Shown here: piece after piece, positions 7,325-16,371 of the stretch
How the letters are laid out: each line of letters starts with the position of its first letter
Position numbering within the stretch: position 1 is the first letter of the stretch
From: Faecalicatena_A orotica
GTDB lineage: Bacteria; Bacillota; Clostridia; Lachnospirales; Lachnospiraceae
Direction: 5' to 3' (one strand)
Length of the DNA: 23,583 nucleotides
Assembly: GCF_040545875.1 (NCBI RefSeq)
Contig: NZ_JBEPMR010000025.1
Position numbers and translations under genes: made by a program
Notes under the pieces: model-generated
Seen by the model: only the letters and a program-made list of their open reading frames with translations
What the model was told of the DNA's origin: nothing
Database searches by the model: none

Positions 7325-7353
7325 TTGATAGTATTTAAAATATCATGTATCCT
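7325..7353 (+). promoter_or_regulatory. Possible promoter of the two-gene ABC unit
   Basis: TTGATA (7325-7330), 17-bp spacer, TATCCT (7348-7353), 37 bp upstream of the TTG start at 7391. The surrounding DNA is very AT-rich, so chance matches are likely. Confidence 0.35.
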
Positions 7354-7390
7354 TAAACATAAGCTTTTATTAAAGAAAGGAATTCGTCTT

Positions 7391-8209
7391 TTGAAAATTA
7401 TAACGCTAACAAATCTGACAAAGATATATAACAGTAAAACAATTATTCACTCTGTCAGCCACACGTTTCATCAGGGGCAGTCGATTGCCTTTATGGGACA
7501 TAATGGCTGTGGAAAGAGCACTCTTTTAAAGCTTGTCGCCGGCATTGTGGCCCCCTCTTCCGGTGAGGTCGTTTACAACCGTCCTCTTTTGTTCCATTAT
7601 GTTCCCGAAAAATTCCTGCCGCTTCCGATGACTGGCAGAACTTATCTGACCAGAATGGGGGAACTGGACGGCCTGAAGAAGGGCGAGACTGTACGCCGGA
7701 TAGAAAAACTCGGAAATGATTTCTTCCTCTCCGAATTACTGGATATCTCTATGAAATCCCTGTCAAAAGGGACACTTCAGAAAATATCCGTTATACAGGC
7801 ATTTTTAAAGAAACCTGATGTCCTCCTGCTGGACGAGCCGCTTTCAGGGCAGGATACAGCATCCCAGAAGGTATTTATCAGTAAAGTAAATGCGCTGTGC
7901 GCACAGGGTGTAACTGTTCTTATGTCATGTCACGAGCAGCGACTTGTAGAAGCTGTTTCCGAGCAGGTATATACAATCAAGGACGGGCATCTGATCCTGT
8001 ATCAGCCGAAAAGGGAAAAACTCTATACTTTAATTCTGGAACACAGCCCGCTTCCATCCATGCCCCCTTATTCTATAAAAGAAGGCATGACAAAATACGG
8101 AAACGGTTACAGGCTCCTCGTAAATGAAGATAATAAGGACCGGATACTGCTGGAACTTTTACAAAATGACTGGACACTGAAGGGGATGTATGATGAGGAA
8201 ATTAAATAA
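7391..8209 (+). CDS. ABC transporter ATP-binding protein
   Basis: 272 residues from a TTG at 7391, preferred because AGAAAGG lies about 9 nt upstream and the family consensus begins here (KIITLTNLTKIYNSK). The nucleotide-binding domain has Walker A GHNGCGKST (36-44), a variant signature LSKGT (about 125) in place of LSGGQ, Walker B VLLLDEP (144-150) and the switch His in SCHEQR. A roughly 70-residue C-terminal extension follows. The gene overlaps the permease gene by 17-20 bp, indicating translational coupling. The pairing of one ATPase with one non-binding-protein permease resembles export or self-protection ABC systems (CcmA/NatA-like). The cargo is unknown. Confidence 0.9.
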   Translation: MKIITLTNLTKIYNSKTIIHSVSHTFHQGQSIAFMGHNGCGKSTLLKLVAGIVAPSSGEVVYNRPLLFHYVPEKFLPLPMTGRTYLTRMGELDGLKKGETVRRIEKLGNDFFLSELLDISMKSLSKGTLQKISVIQAFLKKPDVLLLDEPLSGQDTASQKVFISKVNALCAQGVTVLMSCHEQRLVEAVSEQVYTIKDGHLILYQPKREKLYTLILEHSPLPSMPPYSIKEGMTKYGNGYRLLVNEDNKDRILLELLQNDWTLKGMYDEEIK

Positions 8210-8921
8210 TCTGGTAAAATATCAGCTGCAGCTTTATTTCAAAGGAAGCAGATTTGTCATGCCGCTGATTGTTACTGCAATCTTTTTATATACAATGTAC
8301 TCAATAAAACCACTGTCCATCGTCAGCAGCTTCCTAATCACGGGAGTGTTCCTGTTTCTGCTGACCGTATGGATCGGGCTGACCGCTGTATCCGGCGAAG
8401 ATCCGACTGCAGAACAGCTGCTCCTCCTGCGCGTTAAAAATGAAATGTCCTATTATATTAGTAAGTGTATTTATATTTTGATAATTGGGCTTATAGCAAA
8501 TATATTATGTATCGTTTTTCCTGTGATTCAGAATCTGCTGAATGGGAGTGACATGTTCACAAGAAACCTCACATTTTTCGACTGTTTCAATGCATTTCTG
8601 CTCCAAAGCGGATGCATCTGTGTAGGGGCTTCCCTCGGCAGCCTTTTTCATCCGAGGGTCATGAAAGACCGCCGGCTTGCCATCCTATTGACCGTGTTCA
8701 TTACAATACTGACCCTTGTCAAAACTGCGCTTGCTGAAAAGGCTGTCTTTTTCAAATTCATCTCATGGCTTTTTCCTCCAGTCATGAATGCCGCCGGATG
8801 GTACGGGAATGCAGAGTATTTCCAACTCAGACAAACCATCCTGTTCACGATACATATGATCATTTACGGATGTATTCTGTTCAGCATAAAGACATTCTTA
8901 TGCCGCAGAAATAAATTCTAG
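8193..8921 (+). CDS. ABC transporter membrane subunit, unassigned cargo
   Basis: A hydrophobic protein of 242 residues with about six membrane segments, at roughly 20-42, 45-70, 90-115, 130-150, 165-185 and 215-238. Two ATGs are in tandem (8190 and 8193); AGGGG at 8181-8185 is better spaced for the second. I recognise no named family motif. Overlap with the ATPase gene and shared strand make it that gene's partner. The 3' end runs into palindromic element copy 3, shared with the convergent GH31 gene. Confidence 0.75.
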   Translation: MRKLNNLVKYQLQLYFKGSRFVMPLIVTAIFLYTMYSIKPLSIVSSFLITGVFLFLLTVWIGLTAVSGEDPTAEQLLLLRVKNEMSYYISKCIYILIIGLIANILCIVFPVIQNLLNGSDMFTRNLTFFDCFNAFLLQSGCICVGASLGSLFHPRVMKDRRLAILLTVFITILTLVKTALAEKAVFFKFISWLFPPVMNAAGWYGNAEYFQLRQTILFTIHMIIYGCILFSIKTFLCRRNKF

Positions 8922-8929
8922 AAAAATAT

Positions 8930-8994
8930 AGAATATTCAGAAAATGGAGTGCAAAGGGGTCTGACCCCTTTGCACTCCATTTTCTGAATATTCT
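8930..8994. repeat. GGGGTC-N-GACCCC palindromic element, copy 3 (complete)
   Basis: A perfect palindrome with 32-bp arms around the central T at 8962. It contains GAATATTC, an AAAATGGAGTGC segment and the GGGGTC core in each arm. It fills the gap between the stops of the plus-strand permease (8921) and the minus-strand GH31 (9000), so it can serve both genes as a hairpin. It lacks a long U-run on either side, so it is not a textbook terminator. Confidence 0.92.
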
Positions 8995-8999
8995 CAAAT

Positions 9000-11039
9000 T
9001 TATCCCCGATAAAACACCGGCATCTTTTCCAACGGCGCCTCTGCTGTTATTTCTGTATTCCCAGGTATCTTCTCACCTGTAATCCCATTGATCCAGATCC
9101 CATCCCCGGGCAAATATACTTTCCTGCTCCGCGCGCCGTATTCCATGACAGGGGCAGCCAGTATCTGATCCCCAAACATATACTCATCCCCCAGATCATA
9201 CACTTTTTCATCCTCCGGGAAGTCATATACAAGTGGGCGCATCAGCGGTGTCCCTATCTCACGGGCCACCTGCAGCTGTTCTTTTATATATGGGATCAGC
9301 TGCTCTCTGACAGAAAGGTAATCAAGCATGATCCCATACACATCTTCTCCAAAGCTCCACAACTCGTTTCCCCCGCCGCTGTTGCATTGGCCTGACATGT
9401 CATCCATTCCGCCCGATAGCTCATAGGGTTTCCTGTAGCCGTGCATTCTCAATATCGGACAGAATACCCCGAACTGGAACCAGCGTACCATCAGTTCCCG
9501 GAATTCTTCGTCCTCGGCATCGCCTCCATAAAAACCGCCGATGTCAGTTGTCCAGAGCACAATTCCACACATAGACATGTGAAGCCCTGCCATCAGCTGC
9601 CTTCTGAAGCTTTCAAATGTAGACGGCACATCCCCCGACCAGATAACCGAGCGGAACCGCTGCGAGCCGATCCAGCCGCTTCTCACCAGAATTGTCCCGT
9701 CTGATTCACTGTCTGCCTCCTCAGTCCAGATCCCCTGTTCCAATAGCCGGCTTTCTATCCCCTCATTGTAAGCATATGGATAATAACAGGAAACTTCCAG
9801 GCCATTTCCTTTTGCAAGGCGCATATTCTCATATGCATAGGGGTATATTTCCGGTTCTGCCTCATCCAGCCAGAAGGAGGTGATCCCACTGCTTATATAA
9901 TTTTCTCTCAACTCTCGGAACAGAAGCTCCCCCGCCCGGGGATATGTCATATCCAGATAAGTCTCGGCTCCCCTGCACATAAAGAATACATCCGGCCCGT
10001 GCTCTGCCGTGATTAGGCATCCTTCCTCCTGAAGCTGCCGGTAATTTACACTCCTCGTATCCACCGTCGGCCAGACCGACACCATCAGATGAATCCCGTC
10101 CTTCTCAAGTTCTTCCTGCATCTTCTGCGGTTCCGGAAAATATCTCTCGTCAAATCTCCAGTCCCCCTGGAACGGCCAGTGAAAATAATCCACTACAAGC
10201 ACAGATAGGGGAATCTGCCTCTTTTTATATTCTCTGGCAATCTCCAGTACTTCTTCCTGACTCTGGTATCTCAGTTTACACTGCCATAAGCCAAACATCC
10301 AATCAGGATACTTTGGACAGCGTCCTGTCAGAGCCGTATAATGTTCCATGATTCTGCATGGACTTCCTCCTCCGACCACGACATAATCCAGCTGGCGTGC
10401 CATCTGTGCCTCCCATAAGAATCGGTTTCTGGCAAATTCAGCCCTTCCGATCGCCGGGTTATTCCAAAGGAATCCATAACCCAGTGTAGAAATGTAAAAT
10501 GGGATCGTACATTTTGTATTTTTCTGGCACAGGTCCACCGTACATCCTTTTAAATCCAGACAGTCCCTGTTCTCCTGCCCCATCCCATACAGATGCTCTG
10601 TGGAATTTGCATGAAAATAAGCCCGGATCCTGCTGCTTTTGCCGCCTGCCCCCTGAAAATCCCTTGCCTTCTGGTATGGAGGCATATCACAGGTTTCGTC
10701 AATCCATTCTTCCTTCAGAATCTGCTTCCCGTCATAATAGAAGGTAATCTGCCCAAATGCATTTACAACTGCCTGCATTCTTCCACATTCCAGAATAGCA
10801 CGGTCCACCTCTTGTTCGGTTTTAACCATCTGGTCCTGTCCGGCCGTCTGATTCTGGGGCTCCAGAAAGATTCTGGAAAACACATCCTTCTCCGGTTCCA
10901 GATTATAGTTTAGTTCCTTGTCGACAGGGCTTTTAAAGGAAGCCCTGACCCTGATGCATTCGTCTGCACAGGCTTCCATACACACATGCTCTCCACGCCA
11001 TGACCATTCAATCCGGCCTTTTTCTACACGGCATTTCAT
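9000..11039 (-). CDS. Glycoside hydrolase family 31 (alpha-xylosidase or alpha-glucosidase type)
   Basis: 679 residues, no signal peptide, so it acts on imported oligosaccharide. An N-terminal beta-sandwich (about 1-235) includes YGMGQEN near 151. The TIM barrel starts near 245 (PDWMFGLWQCKLRY, then VLVVDYFHW). The nucleophile motif is WLDEAEP with D392 and the acid/base aspartate is D470 in WSGDVPS, followed by the family run around WTTDIGGF. C-terminal beta domains carry the PLMRPL and LAAPV blocks. GH31 enzymes retain configuration and release alpha-linked glucose, xylose or galactose. The E. coli YicI motif KTDFGE is absent, so the substrate is open. Start: AGGAGG just upstream. It is the last gene of the glycan operon, 70 bp after lacI; the operon ends at repeat copy 3. 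Confidence 0.92.
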   Translation of the reverse strand: MKCRVEKGRIEWSWRGEHVCMEACADECIRVRASFKSPVDKELNYNLEPEKDVFSRIFLEPQNQTAGQDQMVKTEQEVDRAILECGRMQAVVNAFGQITFYYDGKQILKEEWIDETCDMPPYQKARDFQGAGGKSSRIRAYFHANSTEHLYGMGQENRDCLDLKGCTVDLCQKNTKCTIPFYISTLGYGFLWNNPAIGRAEFARNRFLWEAQMARQLDYVVVGGGSPCRIMEHYTALTGRCPKYPDWMFGLWQCKLRYQSQEEVLEIAREYKKRQIPLSVLVVDYFHWPFQGDWRFDERYFPEPQKMQEELEKDGIHLMVSVWPTVDTRSVNYRQLQEEGCLITAEHGPDVFFMCRGAETYLDMTYPRAGELLFRELRENYISSGITSFWLDEAEPEIYPYAYENMRLAKGNGLEVSCYYPYAYNEGIESRLLEQGIWTEEADSESDGTILVRSGWIGSQRFRSVIWSGDVPSTFESFRRQLMAGLHMSMCGIVLWTTDIGGFYGGDAEDEEFRELMVRWFQFGVFCPILRMHGYRKPYELSGGMDDMSGQCNSGGGNELWSFGEDVYGIMLDYLSVREQLIPYIKEQLQVAREIGTPLMRPLVYDFPEDEKVYDLGDEYMFGDQILAAPVMEYGARSRKVYLPGDGIWINGITGEKIPGNTEITAEAPLEKMPVFYRG

Positions 11040-11109
11040 AAGTCCTCCTCTCTGCGAACTTCCATATCTGAATTATTTATCTACATAATCTTTTGATTCC
11101 GGCATCATA

Positions 11110-12177
11110 TTACAGATTTTCAAAATACTCACAATTCGTTGCAAATACGACGTTTAGCGGCAGGTAATAGTCCTCCTCCCCTGCCTTTTTTCTATAGCAG
11201 ATATATTCGAACATCAGCTCTACAGCTTTAAAACTCTGGGACGGCAGGTCCTGATATATCACTGCATCTATCGTAGAATCCTTAATATACGGCACCACTT
11301 CCGGATAAATATCATAACCGAGAAGAACCGTATCCCCTTTTCCATTCTCCTTCACACATTCTGCTGCCTCCTGAAGATTGCAGACAAAATCCAGAATTAC
11401 ATCTGGTTTTCTCTCCTCTAATACATTTCGTATCTCATTCTTTTCCACTTCAGGAACCGGTGAAGTCCAGGCTGGTTCCAACAGTTCGAAGTTCTTCCGG
11501 CTATTCTTAAGTGCATCATAAAAGCCTTTCAGCCTCTCTCCGACAACCAGTTTATCCCTGTGATTATGTTCACTGATAAGCAGCTGGACACGGTCCCCTG
11601 ATCGTGCAAACTTTTCCAGAAGCTCCATCATCAGCTTTCCGCTTAAATAATCATTACATCCAACACTACAGAATGGATGAAGTCCCGGAATACGTCTCGA
11701 AAAAAGGATGACGTTCTTACCCGTATTGATCAGATGTTCAATCTGGGGGGAAACACTTTCATAGTGGTAACAAAAAATGATATAATTCTCTATTCCCTTT
11801 TCTTCCAGCTCCACCAAATCCTGAACCTGCTGCCCCGGATCCTCACGGTCTGAATATCTTGTAATGATATGAAGGCCGTCATCTTCGTATGCCTCCACGG
11901 CACGCTCTATCCCTGCCTGAATCTCATCAAAGAAATATCCGAAACGTGTCGAATAGAACCCCACGAATGCAATTTTATACTCCTGGTTCATAGCCAGATT
12001 ACGGGCATGGTTATTCATCCGGAAGTTATAAATCTCCAGCGCTTTGTATACTCTCTTCTTCGTTTCCTCCGAATAAGCCCCTTTTTCATGCATAATGTTG
12101 TACAGCGTTGTTCTCGAAACCTGAAGTTCTTTTGCCAGCTGATTCAGTGTCATTCTTTTCTTACCATTATTCGCCAT
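11110..12177 (-). CDS. LacI-family transcriptional regulator
   Basis: 355 residues. The N-terminal helix-turn-helix (MTLNQLAKELQVSRTTLYNI, about 9-28) and hinge helix (EETKKRVYKALEIYNF) are typical of LacI/GalR. Residues 65-350 form a periplasmic-binding-protein-like effector domain (IAFVGFYSTRFGYFF, then a second lobe). It is encoded inside the operon between GH127 and GH31, 19 bp after the GH127 stop, with a poor ribosome site (CAGGGA), so it would be made at low level and controlled by its own target. The probable operators are the CACGTG-centred palindromes at 17683-17733. The effector is inferred to be a sugar from the imported glycan. Confidence 0.92.
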   Translation of the reverse strand: MANNGKKRMTLNQLAKELQVSRTTLYNIMHEKGAYSEETKKRVYKALEIYNFRMNNHARNLAMNQEYKIAFVGFYSTRFGYFFDEIQAGIERAVEAYEDDGLHIITRYSDREDPGQQVQDLVELEEKGIENYIIFCYHYESVSPQIEHLINTGKNVILFSRRIPGLHPFCSVGCNDYLSGKLMMELLEKFARSGDRVQLLISEHNHRDKLVVGERLKGFYDALKNSRKNFELLEPAWTSPVPEVEKNEIRNVLEERKPDVILDFVCNLQEAAECVKENGKGDTVLLGYDIYPEVVPYIKDSTIDAVIYQDLPSQSFKAVELMFEYICYRKKAGEEDYYLPLNVVFATNCEYFENL

Positions 12178-12196
12178 GTATTATCCCTGCTTTACT

Positions 12197-14482
12197 CTAT
12201 TTCATTTTCCAGTAGACGTGGTGTTTCTCTTTCCCGATCTGCGAAAGCGGCATCCAGATAAGGCCCTCTTCTTTTCCTGTCCTGAAAACAAGCCTCTCCT
12301 CGTCCAGCAGTTCCGCACTCAGCCCCATTTCCGGCCCCATCCCTTTTAAATCAAATTCCAGAAATGTCTCTTTTTCGGATAGCGCAGCCAATATGTACGG
12401 TCCATAAGCGAGCACTGCTGTATCATGACTGTCTTTCATCATTTCGATGCGGAGTTCTGGTGAAAAATCAATCCTGATATCCTCCGTTTCCCTCGTCCTC
12501 TGAATATTAATATATCCGTCCGAACCACATTTTGCAATAGCGTTTCTATTATTTATCTGCACACTATATTCCCCCCGACACCAGTAAGGGCGCCGTATCT
12601 TCAGGCAGCATTCCCCGCTTCCCGAAAAATGAAGGTGTATGCCTCCCGGGTTTTTCTCCACACACTGGATCACCTTTAAATCCTTCTCTTCCCACCATGT
12701 CTTAGAATTTAAAAACAGATTAATATACAAGGTATCTTCTGTATAAAAATAGATTGATTCCGTATATTTCATCTGGCTCTCCATTCCGGTGCCATGACAG
12801 CAGGAATTCACGAATTTCGGGTCCTTCTCTGAACCGGGTGCCAGGGGGTAAAAGTATGTTGTCTCCCCTGTCGGTTCCTTGTCTCCTCCCGCTGCTATGT
12901 GGTTAAACATGGTTCGTTCATAATAATCCATATAACGTACATCGGGACAGTACTTAAATAACTCCTTCGTCAGCTTCAGCAGATTATAAGATACACAGAA
13001 CTCTGATGTCTCTCTGGTCATATGGCTGTGTGCGCCGTCCGGCTCAAAAAACATCTCATTATCTCCCGCGCCCCCGTTTGCAAAAATATGATATTTTGTC
13101 ACAGACTCCCAGAAAAATTCTGCGACATCATAATAATGCTTCTCTTCCGTGGCATAAAACATCTCCATACATCCGACAATCTGTGGAATATGCTGGTTCG
13201 CATGCATCCCTTCCAGTACATCATACTTTTCCTGCATGGGTACAAATAGTCTGTCATTATCAAACATCCGGGCAGTCTCAAGATATTCTGTCCTCTTTGT
13301 CAGTTCATACAGTCTGGCAAAGGATTCATTCATGCCACCGTATTCACCTGCAATATAGGTATCCCACATCTTCTCGCATTCTGTCTTCGTCAGGCGGCTT
13401 AACCGGTTATATACCCACATTCCGGCTTTTTCGGCCACCTCCAGTGCTTTCTGAATCTCCGCGAAACAATAGGCATCCAGCATGCCTGCCAGTAATTTAT
13501 GCAGTGTATAATATGGCGCCCATATCTTCGGATAACGCTCTCCCTGCTCCAGAAGGTCGAACTGTTCTTCCGAATAGCCGCCCAGATAACCATCATGGAA
13601 ACCTTCTTTATTTGAGAATACTTCCTGGCACTTTGCAAGTTCCTGTACCATATAACAGAGTTTTTCGTATATCTTCCGGTCCTTTGTTTCACGGAAGCAT
13701 AGGGAAAGTGCTGATATATAATGGCCAGTTGTATGTCCCCTCAGGAGACATTCCTGTGAATCCCATCCGTCCATTTCAGCAGCGCCGAACGTATCTATCC
13801 CCGCTGCTTTCCGGAAATTATACAGCATCTGGTCGTCATTAATACTCTTGAAATAAACTACCGCTATTTTCATTGCCCTGTAAAACACGCTGTCTTCTAA
13901 AAGAGTTGTTTCCCCTGAATCCAGCGGCCGCACAAGCGGGGTAGTGTCTTTCTTTTCTTCTTCACATATTTCCTTCACTTCGACATCCAGTACTGCAGTC
14001 ACATCCTCATCCTTCACACAGCCGTTCAGCCTAAAGAGTCCACAGCAGTCAAATTTTTGTTCGTTTCCTCCCTCCCATGTGACATGCCTCGAAAAAAAAT
14101 GTCCGTTATCCGCAAGGAGAACCACTGCCCCCGGTAAAGAGGCCAATACACCTTTTTTTACACTCCTTTTCAAAGGCAGCGCCTTCACAATGGCAGCCTT
14201 TTTCGGTTCCTCCAAAATATGTACCGCATATGTCTTTTCCCTGACTACTCCGTCATATTCAAAGACAGCATGAAGATTCACTTTTCTGTCTCCAATTCCA
14301 TTATATGGCCTTGTTACACTTCCGTCGGGCCTTAAGAAGAGCTCATTGTCGGATTCCCAGGTGATTATCGATCCATTCTCTCCTTTTTCCGGCAGATTCA
14401 GATCAAACTCTACGGTATTAAGGTTTCCCAGATAAACCTTTTTGATATCCTCCTCGATTATCATTTCTGCTGTTTTCGTCAT
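12197..14482 (-). CDS. Glycoside hydrolase family 127 (beta-L-arabinofuranosidase type) with N-terminal Ig-like domain
   Basis: 761 residues from the ATG at 14482, chosen over an upstream TTG because GGGGGAAAG precedes it. Residues about 15-95 look like an atrophied bacterial Ig-like domain (ITWESDNELFLRPDGSVTRP in part, ending AVHIL). The catalytic region (about 185-700) is an (alpha/alpha)-barrel of the former DUF1680 class: HTTGHYISALS, YTLHKLLAGMLDAY, and the cysteine motifs SEFCVSYN (C496) and NSCCHGTGMES (C561 and C562). In characterised GH127 enzymes these Cys bind zinc and supply the nucleophile. No signal peptide, so it is cytoplasmic. Known activity is release of beta-L-arabinofuranose from hydroxyproline-rich glycoproteins. 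The family has divergent members, so the substrate is inferred. Confidence 0.9.
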   Translation of the reverse strand: MTKTAEMIIEEDIKKVYLGNLNTVEFDLNLPEKGENGSIITWESDNELFLRPDGSVTRPYNGIGDRKVNLHAVFEYDGVVREKTYAVHILEEPKKAAIVKALPLKRSVKKGVLASLPGAVVLLADNGHFFSRHVTWEGGNEQKFDCCGLFRLNGCVKDEDVTAVLDVEVKEICEEEKKDTTPLVRPLDSGETTLLEDSVFYRAMKIAVVYFKSINDDQMLYNFRKAAGIDTFGAAEMDGWDSQECLLRGHTTGHYISALSLCFRETKDRKIYEKLCYMVQELAKCQEVFSNKEGFHDGYLGGYSEEQFDLLEQGERYPKIWAPYYTLHKLLAGMLDAYCFAEIQKALEVAEKAGMWVYNRLSRLTKTECEKMWDTYIAGEYGGMNESFARLYELTKRTEYLETARMFDNDRLFVPMQEKYDVLEGMHANQHIPQIVGCMEMFYATEEKHYYDVAEFFWESVTKYHIFANGGAGDNEMFFEPDGAHSHMTRETSEFCVSYNLLKLTKELFKYCPDVRYMDYYERTMFNHIAAGGDKEPTGETTYFYPLAPGSEKDPKFVNSCCHGTGMESQMKYTESIYFYTEDTLYINLFLNSKTWWEEKDLKVIQCVEKNPGGIHLHFSGSGECCLKIRRPYWCRGEYSVQINNRNAIAKCGSDGYINIQRTRETEDIRIDFSPELRIEMMKDSHDTAVLAYGPYILAALSEKETFLEFDLKGMGPEMGLSAELLDEERLVFRTGKEEGLIWMPLSQIGKEKHHVYWKMK

Positions 14483-14508
14483 TAATCTTTCCCCCAAGTT
14501 TTCTCAGT

Positions 14509-15357
14509 TTAGCCTTTTACAGACCCACTCGTTAGTCCTGATACAAGTGATTTACGCATAATCAGGAATAAAACGATAATCGGTATGATTACCATCGTAG
14601 CCGTAGCCATCAAACTATTCCAATTTACCCCATAGCGTCCCATAGATTTGTACATCATAACCGTCATCGGAAGCTTATCTCCGTCTGTCAGGAATGTCAT
14701 GGAAGCCATCAGGTCCCCCCATGCTGCCATAAATGCAAAGGATGCACAGGCAAATATTCCCGGATAGGCATTGGGCAGGATCACTTTGTAGAAACAGTTG
14801 AACCGGTTACATCCATCCACAATCGCAGCCTCCTCAAGTTCCTTCGGGACGGAAGTGAAATACGGGCGAAGTATGATAATAGACATTGGTATGGAAAACA
14901 ATGCGTCAAACAGGATAACTGAAGCATATGATCCTGTGATCCCTAACTTATTAAATGTCTGAAGCATCGGTGCAAGGAACATGACCATAGGCAGCATCTG
15001 TGTCACCGTCAGGATGAGAATCAGCATTTGTTTTCTTTTCATTGCATATCTTGCAAGCCCATATGCGGCAAATGTTGCAAGCACTGTAGAAATCAGGGTT
15101 GCACCAACTGCTATAATCATACTGTTTTTCAGATATGAGAACATTGAAATCCCATCGTGCACTGTAAACTGCGTGATATAAGCATCAAAAGAGAAATGGG
15201 ACGGCCAGAAGGTCGGCACTGCACTGAATATCTCTTCCTTTGTCTTAAAGGAGGTGATCACCATCCAGTAAAGAGGAAACAGATAAACCAGTGTAAACAG
15301 GACAGCTATCACAGTACAGCCGTATTTTTTAACTTGCTTTGTCTGATATTTGCTCAT
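14509..15357 (-). CDS. Carbohydrate ABC transporter permease, MalG type
   Basis: 282 residues with about six membrane segments. The CUT1 EAA loop is seen as ELEEAAIVDGCNRFNCFYKV (about 171-190), the contact point for the ATPase. The gene begins 2 bp after the stop of the upstream permease, and its AGGAGG lies inside that gene's last codons, indicating translational coupling. It forms the inner-membrane pore with the MalF-type partner. No ATPase gene is in the operon. Confidence 0.95.
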   Translation of the reverse strand: MSKYQTKQVKKYGCTVIAVLFTLVYLFPLYWMVITSFKTKEEIFSAVPTFWPSHFSFDAYITQFTVHDGISMFSYLKNSMIIAVGATLISTVLATFAAYGLARYAMKRKQMLILILTVTQMLPMVMFLAPMLQTFNKLGITGSYASVILFDALFSIPMSIIILRPYFTSVPKELEEAAIVDGCNRFNCFYKVILPNAYPGIFACASFAFMAAWGDLMASMTFLTDGDKLPMTVMMYKSMGRYGVNWNSLMATATMVIIPIIVLFLIMRKSLVSGLTSGSVKG

Positions 15358-15359
15358 AT

Positions 15360-16265
15360 CTAGGCCTCCTCTTTCATTACCAGTTTAGAGTAGAAGATCG
15401 CCACCACAAAAATAATCAGGAAATAAATATTGGCCATAGCACTGCCTTTTCCAAAGTCAAAGGTGGTAAAATTCTCCTGATAGATCAGCGTGGAAATCAT
15501 CTCTGTCGCATGATTTGGCCCGCCCTGAGTCATTCCCACGATCAGGTCATATGCCTTAAACGTATAGATAAACCCTATCGTAACCGCGCTGACCATTGTC
15601 GGCTTCAGCAGCGGAAGTGTAATGAATCTGAGGCTCTGGAACTTAGATGCCCCGTCAATCGTGGCAGCCTCGTACACATCGTCGGATATTGTTGTCATTC
15701 CGGTAATGACAAGGAGCATATTAAACGGGATCCCCACCCATATATTCGTAGCTGTTACTGCTATTATCGCATATTTCGGATCACTCAGCCACGGGATAGG
15801 TTCCTTTATCAGGTGCAGCGCCGAAAGAAAATAATTAATGGCCCCGGAATCGCTTGCCCACAGCCATTTCCAAATGATACCGATTACGAGCATCGGCATT
15901 ACCCAGGCTATCAGAGTCAGTCCGCTTGTCACATTCGCCCCCGGAAACTTCTTATGGAAAAAGAGCGCCAGCAGAAATCCGAGGCCCAGCTGGAATATGA
16001 TACAGACAATCGTAAAGACAAATGTATTACTGACTGATTTGATAAACAGCTGGTCAGAAAAAATTGCTTTATAATTTGTAAGCCCGATAAACTCTCTGAC
16101 ACCGTTCTGGAATGTGGATATGTCATATTTCTGCATACTGATCAGGATGTTGTATGCAATCGGGTAAACGACAAATGCAACAATAAATACGACTGCCGGC
16201 AGAACATACAGATATCCGACTGTTTCATTTGATAATCTCTTGTGTTTTCTTTTTGTTCCTTTCAT
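15360..16265 (-). CDS. Carbohydrate ABC transporter permease, MalF type
   Basis: 301 residues from the ATG at 16265 (MKGTKRKHKRLS), chosen because AGGCGGTG lies 7-8 nt upstream; the frame stays open farther up but without a ribosome site. It has six membrane segments, the first after a basic N-terminus, and the EAA loop VYEAATIDGASKFQSLRFI. It is the CUT1 partner of the next gene. It is separated from the binding-protein gene by a hairpin (16285-16313) that probably lowers permease expression relative to the lipoprotein. Confidence 0.95.
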   Translation of the reverse strand: MKGTKRKHKRLSNETVGYLYVLPAVVFIVAFVVYPIAYNILISMQKYDISTFQNGVREFIGLTNYKAIFSDQLFIKSVSNTFVFTIVCIIFQLGLGFLLALFFHKKFPGANVTSGLTLIAWVMPMLVIGIIWKWLWASDSGAINYFLSALHLIKEPIPWLSDPKYAIIAVTATNIWVGIPFNMLLVITGMTTISDDVYEAATIDGASKFQSLRFITLPLLKPTMVSAVTIGFIYTFKAYDLIVGMTQGGPNHATEMISTLIYQENFTTFDFGKGSAMANIYFLIIFVVAIFYSKLVMKEEA

Positions 16266-16284
16266 AAAGCACCGCCTTTTTAAA

Positions 16285-16313
16285 ACAGGTGCGTCCAATT
16301 GGGATGCACCTGT
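16285..16313 (-). terminator. Intercistronic hairpin between binding protein and permeases
   Basis: Inverted repeat ACAGGTGC ... GCACCTGT with an inner GG/CC extension, one mismatch on the transcribed strand, loop of five. On the minus strand it is followed by only four T. This is the pattern of a partial terminator or 3' end stabiliser that leaves the lipoprotein mRNA in excess. Confidence 0.6.
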
Positions 16314-16371
16314 CTATAAATATTATGTGACTGCTTTCAGCCATTTCATTCCTTTATATTAAAGCACAGTT

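Noticed and set aside
13006..13842. Long plus-strand ORF (278 residues) inside GH127
   Set aside because: It lies wholly antisense to a gene with clear family motifs, lacks a ribosome site and has low-complexity composition typical of a shadow frame.
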